DNA of 64,000 bases from Cyanoderma ruficeps (lineage: Eukaryota > Chordata > Aves > Passeriformes > Timaliidae), in NCBI GenBank assembly GCA_008694505.1, contig VZDJ01000301.1, forward strand, positions 9,986,877 through 10,050,876, given 5' to 3'. The translations under genes and the position numbers were made by a program. The notes under the pieces were generated by a model, which saw only the letters and a list, made by a program, of their open reading frames with translations, was not told the origin of the DNA and made no database searches. Of the stretch, positions 23,577 to 36,100 are shown piece after piece. Within the stretch, counting starts at the first letter, position 1, and each line of letters starts with the position of its first letter.

Positions 23577-23870
23577 TGCAGCAATCCAGCAGCATTTCCA
23601 ATTTCTACTGAAAAGCTGGACTGTTAAAGCTCTAGACTTGTTTTATTTCTGTATGCTTCCTTTTCTATATTGCATGGATCTCCTCTGAACTAAAGTTCTG
23701 ATCCACTTAAAGTGAGGAGTGGTGAGTTTTGCCTTGCTCCACAACTTTGGAATTCAGTCCTTAAAATCCTCCTGGAATTCTCTGCCAAAGATCAGGTGCA
23801 TTACTGAGCTTCTGCTGTAATTCTTGGCCATTTGCATTACAGTAAATTACAGTGATTCCTTAAATTGGTG
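23577..23870 (+). other. TRIM59 3' untranslated region (end uncertain)
   Basis: Sequence after the TAG at 23574-23576. The first ~225 bp are the part shared with the upstream duplicate. I see no perfect AATAAA; the end is placed only roughly. The convergent SMC4 3' end begins about 150-400 bp further on. Confidence 0.45.
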
Positions 23871-23999
23871 TCTGTGTCTTTGGTGCTGCCCCTTGGTGAA
23901 CCCAATGCCCTCTCTGTTTTCATCAGTTTACATCTCCCTTGCCTCACGTTTTACATCACATTCAAAAAGTGGAATTTCTTGAGGCTGGGTTTATATTAA

Positions 24000-24106
24000 C
24001 AAGATCAAATTTTTTACAAAATTTATTCAAAATTTACAAAACAAAGTTTACAATACAAAATGAGATCAGACAAAAACAAACAGCAGCCATGGAAGTCGCT
24101 TCTTGC
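24000..24106 (-). other. SMC4 3' untranslated region
   Basis: Sequence after the SMC4 stop on the minus strand. AATAAA lies on the minus strand at 24022-24027 (TTTATT on +), about 80 bp past the stop, in an AT-rich stretch. The 3' end therefore falls near 24,000, tail to tail with TRIM59. Confidence 0.6.
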
Positions 24107-27100
24107 CTATTTCTGGGCCACACTGCACGCAGGGAGGCCGAGTTCCTCCAGTCCTTTCACAGCCAGGATTTTGGGGTTGGTGGCCACACTTTTGGTGGTG
24201 TTCTGGGTTTTATAAATGCCAATCAATCTGTCTGCAATCTCAAACATGTTGTTCCGCAGGGAGATGATGATGAACTGGGCGTTTTTGGTTTGTTCCTGGA
24301 ACAGAAGTGACTGTGTTAGTGCCTGGCATCCCCAAACCCCCTGTCCTGGTGTGGCACAAAGCCAGGACTCAAACTGCAGCTGCAGGCAGGGAACTTCTGA
24401 GTGCTTCCCCCATCTGAAAGAGCTGCTGCTCCTCACCTTTGCCACCCGTTTCCAAAACTGCAGTTAATCATAACTCTGAATATTCCATCTTATTCAAGTT
24501 TAATTACCTGAACTGGAGCTGTTTCAGTGGTTTGCTTTGATTAAATACGGTGAGGACAGAAGTTTTAAAGGCATGAAAAAAATTAATTACAACTAATTAA
24601 GCTACAGATCAAAGACACTGATGGAAATGATGAGTTTGGAGCTCTGGAGACATCAGCAACAGCTGAGGTTGTGTATTCTGCTAACAGCTGATGGTTTGGG
24701 GGAAGTCTGTGTGTGTTCAGAGGGAGCAGAGAAACTGCAGCATCCCAGAGCTTCAGCCTGCCTGGGACTGAGACACTTGGGCCCTTCTGGAGGAGGAGGG
24801 ACCATCCCAGGAGGAACTCACATGGATGTAAAATTGAGGCAGGAAGAACTTACACAGATGTGAAATTGAGGGCAGGAGGAACTTGCCTACATGTAAAATT
24901 GAGGCAGGAGGAATGTACATGGATGTAAAATTGAGGCAGGAGGAACTTAGATGTAAAATTGAGGCAGGAGAACTTACATAGATGTAAAATGCCACGATGG
25001 AGACGTTTTTGAAGTCGAGGGCGGCGTCGATCTCGTCCATGAAGTACAGAGGGGTGGGTTTGTAGTGGTGGAGGGCAAACACCAGGGCCAGGGAGCTCAG
25101 GGTCTTCTCTCCTCCTGACAGATTGAAGATTTTCTTCCAGCTTTTCTTGGGAGGGCGGACACTGGAACAGAGCAGGAGTTGGCTGTGTGAGGAATCGTGC
25201 CCCTTCCTGAGCTCAGGGTATAGCAGGGGGCTGTTCCTGCAGCCCCCTGGGCACTGCCTTTCCCAGCTGAACTCCCCAGTCAGGAATTTCTCCTGGGAGC
25301 AGTTGTGACACAGCACTGCCATCATTCCCCAGGCAGAACAAAGTCACCTGAGAATTAACAAGTGCTGGGAAATGAGTTCAAAGCTTTCCAACTGCTTTAA
25401 TTCCTGATTTCTCCAGGAGAAAGAAATTACTCTGAGAGCTAAAAAGCTGTGGTTCCTGTCACTGTTTGCCCCCATTGAGCCTGTCTGGGTTCACTGATTA
25501 TCAGTGAACATTTCATTTAAAAACAGACTGAAAAAAGGACTATGATGATTAAAACTGAGTAGAATATAAAGTGTTCTGAAAACCTGAACATGATTCCCTC
25601 TGAGAAGGGATCCAGACTGTCCACAAGCTCCAGCTCAGCATCCCCTCCCAGCGTGAGCATCTGGTAGTTCTCCTTCAGCTTGTTGGTGATGACATTAAAC
25701 CCTGCCATGAATTCATTCAGCCTCTGCTTCCTGAGCTCTTCAAAGGCCTCTCTGAATTTGTCTCTCTCGCTGGTGATGTTGTCCAGTTCTCCCACGTGCT
25801 TCAGGTACAGCTCCTCCTGCAGGGGAAACAACCAAACCCAAGGGCACTGAGAGCAGCTGCCTCCTCAGTTTGGAGTTTAAACCACTTTTCCCAACATTTG
25901 AACACTCCTTTTCCCCAGCTTGGCTAACAGCCCTGAAACAAAACCCCCAAACTGTCTCTCTTCTTCCATCTCTGCTGTGCTGAGGGGAAAAAAAACAACT
26001 AAACCCGTGTCAAAATAAAAAAATATTTCATCTGTTGAATGGCTCACTATTACTGAGGTGAGGAGGGAAAAACTCTGGTGGTTTGTGTCTGTCTTGACTC
26101 TATTAAATAAACATTCCCAGGAGAATAAGGACATAGATACAGACAGATATATAGATATAGATAGATATAGATAAGAATTAATAAACATCTGTGTCTGTCT
26201 TGGCTGTGAAGACTTGACTCTATTAAATAAACATTCCCAGGAGAATAAGAATATAGATATACACACACACATACATATATATATACACAGACATATATAT
26301 ATATGGACATATATATCTATATATATAGATAAGAATTAATAAACATCTGAGTCTGAACATGAACCAAGTCTCTCAAGCATTTAATCCCAGCTCTAAGAGA
26401 AAAGAAGATAACTAACCCACAAATCATGGAATTATTTAGGTCGGAAAAAACTTGAAGATCACCCAGGAAAACTTTGTTGCCAGCTGACAATGCCAGTATG
26501 AAAACTCCTAGAAACAACTTTCACCTTGGCTAAGGCTTGGTAACAACAGGAACAGGCGATTCCCAAGCTTCCAAAAGGAGGGATGAGGAGCAGGGACCAG
26601 GCTCTGTTTTTCTGGAATGCCCCATGGCCAAGCTGTCCCCCCCAGGGCCGGGCTGTCCCCCGGGGCCGGCAGCAGCAGCCCTGCAGCTTTACCTTGTTCC
26701 TGTAGTCGGCGATGGCGGCCAGGTTGGGGCGGAGCTGGTGGCGCTGCGCCTCCAGCAGGGCGATTCTCTTGCTGAGCACGTCGGGCTCCTGCAGCGCCTC
26801 CAGCTCCTCCTCGCTCAGAGCCCGCAGCTCCTCGGGGGCCTGGCCCTCGATGGGGTGCAGGGAGAACGTGGAGATCTGCAAGGCAAAGCACAAGGGGTGG
26901 GGAGCTCTAAATAACGCGTGGAGCACTTTAGATTCTGTTTCTGAAATGAGGTTTTGCTGGGTTAGGACAGGGAAGCTTCAAATCTCCAAACGCTCCAAGG
27001 TTCTTCCCACAAGTCCCTTGAAAATAGGATGTGGACAAGAGAATAAATATCCCTTTATCCTATTATCCTGTTGCTGTATGTACAGCAATAAGCTGTGATC

Positions 27101-30100
27101 TGGAGAGGAGTTTTCTCCCAAATCCTGTGTGTTCTAAGGGGATGAGTTCATCCTGAGAGATGCACAGAGCAGCTGTGCCTGCCCCTGCATCCCTGGGACA
27201 GTGTCCCTGAGGGTGGATCTGGATGAGCTTTAAGGTCCTTCCCAAGCCAAACCATCCCACAATTCCCTGATTGAAATTTTCGGAACTCAAGCATTTCCTA
27301 CCTCTTTCTGCCAGTATTTAATCTTTCCCTGGTGGGTGGAAATGTGGCTGTCGATTTGTTCAATTTTCAGCTTGACGCTCAGAGCTTCACTCTGCAGGGC
27401 ATGTTCAGCATCCTGAATAGTTTTCATCTCCTGCAGTAAATTCTTCCGCTCCTCCTGCACTGCTGGCAAAGCTTCCTGAATACAAAAATGGGAAATGCCC
27501 CCCAAAAGGGCATTAATCAATCATCTACAAAAATGTTGCCCCTTGTTTGGGTGAAAAGTCTGTTTGCATTTGATTTACTCACAGCTATTGATGGAAACAA
27601 ATAGATAGTCTTGGATTTATAACTGATCCCTGAATTCTGGAATGACTGAGAAAATGCTGCAGTTTGTATTTTCATTCCAGATCTGGATCAAATGGGTCCT
27701 ACACTCATTTTTACCTAATTAGAGAAAGACATCAAATCTTAATTTATTTGAAAGCATTTCAGCCATCCTGGTTTTCCCTCCCTCACAGAAATCTAGATGG
27801 GAAATTAAAATCCCACATAACTGAAAAAATGTTGTGTTTAAGCAACTTTTAAAGCCAGCAATTTCTTTGGGGAGACCTGGTCTAAGTTTTTTCCTAAACT
27901 GGCTCAGGATAAATTTCCAGGTGAGTATAAAAAATAAAACCACACCATTCCCAGGGCCCGGATGCTCTGCAGAGAGAATGGGATGTCAGTGGGATCCAGG
28001 GAGGATTTACCTCCTCTCCCTGATTTCCCTGGAGCCCAGAGTGGTGCCAGGACTCACCTCAGCCTGCCTGCACTCGTTCATCACCTCGGTGGCCTTGTCC
28101 TCCAGCGTTGTCAGCTCTGCTGTCAAGTTCTTCATTTCCTTCTCGTTGTCTTCCATCTCCTTCTCGGTGCGCCTCAGAGCCTCCTCGCATTTCTTCAGGT
28201 TCCTGCCCAGGGACAGGGAGGGATCTTGGAGCACCTCACACACGGCCAGGAGCACAGGAGATCACCCAGGAGCACAGGAGATCACCCAGGAGCACAGGAA
28301 ATCACCCAGGAGCACAGGAAATCACCCAGGAGCACGGGAAATCACCCAGGAGCACAACCTCACTGACAACGAGGAGCAAGGGCTGCTTCAGGCACCAACT
28401 CCCACACTCCAGGGGGATCCAAGGAAAACAAAGCTGTCTTCCTCGGCAGCCACACCTCACTAAATGCTTTCATTTCTTCTTTCAGAGGTTGGAATCTCTA
28501 TGCATTGGTGAGCTCCCATAAAAAATAGATTTCATTTTATTTCCTGACAGACCTCCTAATAAAATCAGTCCCTTCAGGTTTGAACTGCTCCAGCACATCC
28601 AATCAAGTGCTATTTTGGACTTTCTCCTGAATAGTGCAGCTTAGGCAGTATTAGAGAAATAATTCAGGCAAATACTAGAGAAATGCTGATTAAACATGAC
28701 CCCTAAACTATTAGAAAGTACAAAATTTGACTTCCCTTTCCCTCCCTGAGCCCCAGTTAGCACAGACACTGAGAGAGTGCAGCTGCAGCCTGGAGCTGCC
28801 TGTGCTGTACCTCTCTGCAGTCCTGGCTGCCACCTGGGCCTTGGTGATGGCTGAGGAACATTCATCCATTTCCTTGTCAAGCTGATTAATTTTGTCCTGC
28901 TGAGCCTTCATTTTCTGGTTGTTGGTGTCCATGATGAGCTGGTGCAGTCGTTTCACCTCCTCCTCCATCTTCCTGGCCTTCTCAGCCACACGCTCATAAT
29001 CTGGGCGTGGAAAAGAGGAATTAAGGGCCCTGTGCCAGCCCCGGGGTGCTCAGGGACAGCAGCACTGAAGGGATGAAGTCATGGAGGGATTTCACATGGA
29101 ACCACTGCTCTGCTCCTCCAGTGAGAAGTGCAGATATTCTCTGTGCTGTGACAAGTTTAGCTGTGACAGTTATGACTTAACTGAGACCAACTCAATGAGT
29201 TTGACTGTGACAAACATCAAAATCCTGCCACTTCTTTCTGCCACTGCTCCACCAAAGCTCTCCTCCCACAAAAACCACTCCACATGGATTAGTTAATGTA
29301 CACAGAGTGCTTAAGCACATGAGGTGGTGCTTTAGAGTCACTCCAAGCTCATTCTTTGAATTAACTAATGGGAAGATGCTCAAAAGTTAGATTTTAAGAA
29401 CTGGTCATCAGCATTTCCCAGGAGTTGGTGTAACTGTGCAGTTCCTGCCCCTGCTGAACAGCATCACTGCACAAAAGGGATGTGTTCCCACAACGAGTAC
29501 AGGGATTTGTTTTAGATTCATGGTAGAGCCTGGTTAGAGCCTGGCAAAAACCTTCACTTGACTTTTTATATCATTACCTCCTCATTAAGAATTCTAATTA
29601 AAGTAAGTTTTCCTATGAATGTGTGAAACAACCACAAAAATCCAAGCAAAGAAACAAAGTACTGAAATTCATGTTTACTTTAGCTTGGCTGAAACATGAA
29701 CTTGAACAATTACAGAAAAAAGGGGTTTTACTCTCTAATCTCCAGAAATACCTGAAAAAATGAGATCCCAAACCAAGACAGGGAACTTGAAGCACAAACC
29801 CAAACCCATTCCTTCCTCTACTGCTTAAAGACATTACTACAACTTTTATCTCTAATCCCCTCTCCACAAAATGTACCTTTTTTATAACCATCAAGGACTT
29901 TTTCCATCTCCTTCTGTTTGGTTTTGTCTGGAGCAGCAGCAGCAACGTTGGCTTCGAGTTCTTTGATTTGGTTTTTGAGATCAATTTCCTGTTCAGAAAA
30001 CCCCTGCAGAGAACACAAAACTGGGCTGGAATCCTGGCCTTGAACACTCCATGGCAGCAGCCAGGCCTGTGTGGGGCTGGGAACGCCCAGGAATCCTCAC

Positions 30101-33100
30101 CTGGATACTGGCTGTGTATTTCTCTGAGGTGTTCCTCATCTCCCGAATGTCCTGCTGCAGTTTCCTGATGCCTTCCTCAAGCTGGGATTTCTGCTCCTCA
30201 CACTGCACGGCTCTCTTGGAATCCCTCTGCAGCTGGGATTCCATTTTGCTGATCTACACACAATGAGAGGATTATTTACTGGTGTCACCACGACAAAACC
30301 GAGCCAGGGCTCATCCCTGTGCTCAACAGCTCTTAAAACACAGGAGAAAGTGGAGTAAAAACTTCAACTTGGGGAGTCTAAATGCTGGGAACATCAGCTG
30401 TGCCAGTGAGGAACAAGAGGGGCAGCTCCAGATTAAAACCTGAATGGAGTTCAGAAGGAAAAGCAAACTGCATCCTGCTCTGCCAAAAAGGTGTCTGAGC
30501 TATCAAAGGGAGCACTGTGAATTCAGTCATGGGCTGGGCTGTGAACAAACACAGAATCCCAGAATCCCTGAGGCTGGAAAAGCCCTGCAGGAGCTCAGAG
30601 GCCTGTGCCTGGTCACCACCCTGTCCCCAGCCCAGAGCACTGAGTGTCACCTCCAGGGATGGGGATTCCAACCCTCCCTGGGCAGCCCCTGCCAATGACA
30701 ACCCTTTTATCCCCAATGCACTTCCAAGCACTGTAACCTCTGCTAACACTGGGAATTTTGGCTTTGTAGGCCTTTGCAGTTATCTTCCATCCCAGATTGC
30801 TCCTGCTCACGCTGCTTTGAAAGGCAGATGTGTGTCAGAACTGCCCAAATGAAGGAATTCTGCTGCAACTCCATTTCCACGATGTACTCACCTCTTCTTC
30901 TGAGATATCCATCACTACTGAGGAGCCCATTCTGCCCTTCATGACTTTTCCTCCCCCACCAGTCATGGTTCCTACAGAAAAAGGGATGAGAAGAGGTCAG
31001 AGAACTCCTTGGGCTTTGCCATCACCCACAAAGTGCATCCAGTGAAGCTCCAGCTGGGGCTGCAGTACCTGACACCTCGATGATCTGTCCTTGCAGGGTT
31101 ACCACCCTCCACCTTTTCTCCTTTTGGAATGCTATTCTGGTGGCTTCTTCCAGGTTTTTGGCCACCAGAGTGTCCCTGAGAGCAAAGTAGAAGGCCAGGC
31201 GAACCTTGGGGTCCTCCACCTTGACCAGGTCAAAGAGTCGTGGGGCGTTCTCAGGAGTTGGGATTTTCTGCGTTTTGTTTTCCCACACAGCCATCTACAC
31301 CCACAAAGGAAATCAAGGAATGAATCTTGGGGATAAACATTGAGGTCATTCCTTTATTCTGTGGGATGTTAAGGCTTTAAAACCAATGTAATTAGATTGC
31401 AATTAACAGTACAACGATTTGTTTTCCCAAGGGTGGGCCTCACCTTGTCCAGGGCTATAAAGGTGGCCACTCCAATGGCTCCAGCCTTGAGGAAGTTCAC
31501 ACAGGCCTGGGCAGTGTCAATGGTGTCCACGACAATGTGATCCAAGGCCCCACAGGACGAGGAAATGGCCACGTCGTACTTGTCATCGATGGCTCCCAGG
31601 TCTCCCTGAGGATGGAGGGGCAAACACTGAGTAACTGGCACCTCAGCTGTTATTTGAGCTCTGTCCCACTAAATCCATGAATGTGCTGTTTAAAATCCCA
31701 ATAAACTGCTTTTTCTGAAGCAGAGATAATTCTCCTTGGATAAAAAACTGCAGAATACAGAATCAGCACTTTTACAATTACACTGATGTGCAACAGGAAT
31801 GAAAAACTCAGCTCTGAATTGTCAGAACTTTAAACCAACGTTGCTTGGAAAGAACTGAAAAATACTTGATTTTATAGCAAGTACACTGGATTTACAGCTC
31901 TGCTCTCCAAATTCCTAATGCCAGGCAAGTGAGGGATCCCTGTCGAAATTCCCTAATGCCAGGGAAGTGAGGGATCCCTCTCCAAATTCCCTAATGCCAG
32001 GGAAGTGAGGTATCCCTCTCCAAATTCCCTAATGCCAGGGAAGTGAGGTATCCCTCTCCAAATTCCCTAATGCCAGGGAAGTGAGGTATCCCTCTCCAAA
32101 TTCCCTAATGCCAGGGAAGTGAGGTATCCCTCTCCAAATTCCCTAATGCCAGGGAAGTGAGGTATCCCTCTCCAAATTCCCTAATGCCAGGGAAGTGAGG
32201 TATCCCTCTCCAAATTCCCTAATGCCAGGGAAGTGAGGTATCCCTCTCCAAATTCCCTAATGCCAGGGAAGTGAGGTATCCCTCTCCAAATTCCCTAATG
32301 CCAGGGAAGTGAGGTATCCCTCTCCAAATTCCCTAATGCCAGGGAAGTGAGGTATCCCTCTCCAAATTCCCTAATGCCAGGGAAGTGAGGTATCCCTCTC
32401 CAAATTCCCTAATGCCAGGGAAGTGAGGTATCCCTCTCCAAATTCCCTAATGCCAGGGAAGTGAGGTATCCCTCTCCAAATTCCCTAATGCCAGGGAAGT
32501 GAGGTATCCCTCTCCAAATTCCCTAATGCCAGGGAAGTGAGGTATCCCTCTCCAAATTCCCTAATGCCAGGGAAGTGAGGTATCCCTCTCCAAATTCCCT
32601 AATGCCAGGGAAGTGAGGTATCCCTCTCCAAATTCCCTAATGCCAGGGAAGTGAGGTATCCCTCACTTTGTCACAGAGACACCACTCAGCTCCTCTTAAG
32701 TCCAACACTAAAATTTTTAATGGCCTTCTAAAACTTACCAGCCTTCCATAGAGCCCAGGAATATTCCCACATTTCTTCTGCTGGAGCAGAGCCTCGAGGA
32801 CTTTTCCTCGGCTGCGACTTTGTGCTAAAGAGCTTTTGGCTTCTTCTACTTTTCGCCGCAGGTTCCTCACGACATCCTTGGCCCCCGATTCTTCCCTTCC
32901 CAGCTTCTCCAGAGCATTCTCTTTCTGGGGGTTCAAAGATATTGGCTCAGCCTCCCAAAATCTACTGGATTCAGGGAACTGTCAATGCATGGTTTTTGTT
33001 CTTTGGGGAATGATTGAGGAGCAAGAAATGGAATGGGAAGAATGGTTTGGGTTGGGAGGGACATTAAAGCTCCCCCAGGGTCACCCCTGCCTTGGCAGGG

Positions 33101-36100
33101 ACACCTCCCACTGCCCCAGGCTGCTCCAAGCCCTGTCCAGCCTGGCCTTGGACACTCCCAGGGATCCAGGGGCAGCCACAGCTGCTCTGGAAAACTGTGC
33201 CAGGGCCTCAGCACCCTGAACAAGGCCCAGGAATGCAGCCACATCTCAGGGTGAAATTAAATCCAGTCCCTTGCAGGGATATGTAGGATTTAAGTCAACA
33301 TTGGCTTAACAAAGCCAGTTTGAAATCCAATATTTGCTCCACCAGCAAAGTGAGTGTTAGAAAACAGCTTTTCAATGTTGTTTCAGAGGGGATGGGTCAT
33401 GGCTTCTTTTCACCAGTTACTGCCAAAGAGAAGAGTGGACCTTGGGTTTGTGTGTGACTCAAAACCAAAAGGGAAAGTCAAGTCTCACCTCCCTGAGCTG
33501 CTGCTCAGCCTGGGGCAGTTTCACAGCGATGTCCCTGATGGCAGCTTTCCTCTCCTTCAGGGTGTTGGAGGTGCTGCCCAGGGCCTCCTGAGCCTGGCTG
33601 AGCCGAGCCACAGCAGAGTTGTACCTGCTCAGGTAGAGCTCCAGCTCCGACTGTGCTATCTCCATCCTGGAGCAGGCCTCGGTCACCTCCTTGCTGAACT
33701 CCATCAGCTCCTTCTCCTTGTCCTGCAGAGACACCCAGGGACAGCTCAGCCCCTCAGCTGAGCAAAGGGAACAGGAATGGGATGTGCTTTTCCAGCCCTG
33801 ACAGCAGCAAACACTTCTCTGGGAGAAGCAGCATTTCTTTCTTAATTAACATTAATGCCTTAACAAGGCTTTTCCTAATTAGAAAGAACTTCAGGGAGTT
33901 ATCACAGAGCATTTCCATACATTGTATTGTTTTCTGAAAGGTGGGAGTTCTACAGACTGAGCTAAATTACAGCTCGAATCCATGGAGAATTCTGAAGGAC
34001 AGAAAAACCACCCTGCAAATTCACAGGATAAATTTCCAGCCTCCAGGTGCTGAACATCACCACCAGCAATGACCAAATGTTAAAGTAGCTGTTCATTAAT
34101 TCACAGACAGCGAGGGAAAGGCTGGGAACAGATCATCCCAAACAACATCTTTATTGATTTAAACACCACCATTGCCTGAAATGTTTTGGTGGCAGAAAAT
34201 CAGAGCGTATTATTTATATTAAATCTATGAATGAGCTACTTGGTGATGCTTGAGCACTGGAAAAGCAGCCAAGGGTTTAGCTGTAATTAATAATTTCAGA
34301 TTCCTTTCCCACCGAGGCTCCTCTGAACTACCACAAAGAACAGCGGAATTATCAAGAAATGGCATTTTCCGAGTGCCTGCTGCTGGTTTCTTTGAGAAGA
34401 GTGAAGTGCAAACCTCTTTTTCCTTCTGAATTCCCTTGGTCTCCTCCTGCAGGCTGGCCAGGACCTGCATGAGCTTGGCCTCCTCCTTGTCCTTGGCCTT
34501 GGCCAGCAGCTCCCTCTTGGCCGTGGCGTCCTCGATGGCTTTGGTGCTCGCGGAGGGGACGTTCCTCAGCTCCTCCACCTGCACCAGGACAGGACTCTGA
34601 GCCTCCTCTCCCCCGGGGGCAGCAATTCCTCAATCCCTTCTCCAGCCCAAGGATCCCAACAGCCCTCAGTGACCAAGTGTGGATGACCCAGATCCATTAA
34701 AGGAGTCATCACTGCACTGAGTGATTAGCAAACTAAATCTCTGACTTAAAATATCTGATTAAAACAATTTCAACCCCATTTTCCCACTTTCTTTGTGCCC
34801 TTCCCATTTTCTCCCACCAGTAATTGCACTTTTCCAAGCCAATCCAGCTGATCCATGCCCCCCTACCTTTTCCTTGTCCTTTTGAAGCTGCTTCTCCAGT
34901 TTTTTAGCCTTGCTCTTGGCATGTTTGAGATTCTCCCTCACTTTCACATCCTGCAAATCCAACTGTGTGAATTTTTCTTTATTTTCCTCGATGAACTTCG
35001 TGATTTTATTGTATTTCCTGAAGGAAGGAAGAAAAAAAAAGAATGATTTCATAGAGTAGAAAAATAAGGTTTCTTAAGCTTGGTTTAGTAAGTCAACATG
35101 AAGAATCTAAACTAATATTACTCAGGTTTTGTGATAAACAACATCCAATATTCACTATATTCCCAGTATTCTCCCTGGGAAAATGATGTTCCACCAGGAA
35201 AAGATCAACTACCCAGGAAATATTAAACATATTTTCAGAAATTTTCATTTTTTTCTTAACAGAATTGAGAATTCCTATCTCTCCCCAGTAATTCCCTGAG
35301 GATGAGCAGGTCAAGACTGGAGCTGGATTGGGGATCAGCACCCAGGCAAAGCAATTTTAAGGAACACCATTTATCCATAAATGATTCATGAGGAAACCAT
35401 GGAAAAATTCCCAAATCCATGTCCCTGAGCATTAGGGCTGTAAATCTAAAAAGCATTTTTTGAAATTTTTTTTGTACAGTCAAAATAAAGAAATATTTAA
35501 AATCCGTTAAAAAGATCAGACATTTTCTTCTCGTAATTGTGAATCTTACCCAGAACCAAATCAAACCAATGTGGATTTTAATTTATTTTTGTGCACTAAT
35601 TTAAATGCTTCTTTGTGTATTTAGATGTAGCAGAACTAACTCTGCTCATCAGATAATTTAATTTTTTGGTGGGAAACATGTAAAATGTGGTGCTACACAT
35701 CCCTAAAATACTCACTTCTCAAGTTCTTTCAAAGCTTTATTCTTGGTTTTTGTTTCCTCTGCAAGTTTACTGCTTTTCTCATTAATACTTTTAGTTTCTT
35801 CATTAATTTTCTCTTTCTGCATTTCCAGGTCATTTATTCGTTTCTTTAGGTCGTGGCTAGGAAAAGAAAACAACAATAAATCCTCACTTTTCTCCACCTT
35901 CACAACGAACCTCTAGTTCCAATTCTCAGTGTAACAACAGGATTACGTAGAGCATCAAAAAATAACAATAATTTGGAGTTAGAAATGGAAAATATTTCTA
36001 ATTAGAGATACTGAAGCAAAGTTTAACAGCAGCCTCATCACATTAAAGCCAACCCAAAGCCTGGGAGTTACTTACATGTAATATTGACAGAGCTGATTCT

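Larger units (their letters stand above)
24107..28202 (-). other. SMC4 coding exons for residues 939-1307 (second arm and C-terminal head)
   Basis: 28058-28202, 27302-27475, 26693-26875, 25584-25816 (NEFMAGFNVITNKLKENYQM), 24978-25161 (signature LSGGEKT and Walker B) and 24107-24295 (EQTKNAQFIIISLRNNMFEI to the stop). The donor of 25584-25816 reads AG/GTTTTC, a weak site. The donor of 24978-25161 is TAT/GTAAGT and abuts a minisatellite. Confidence 0.95.

Noticed and set aside
31905..32668. Regular repeat that might resemble a CRISPR array
   Set aside because: Units are head to tail without unique spacers, in a vertebrate intron; this is a minisatellite.
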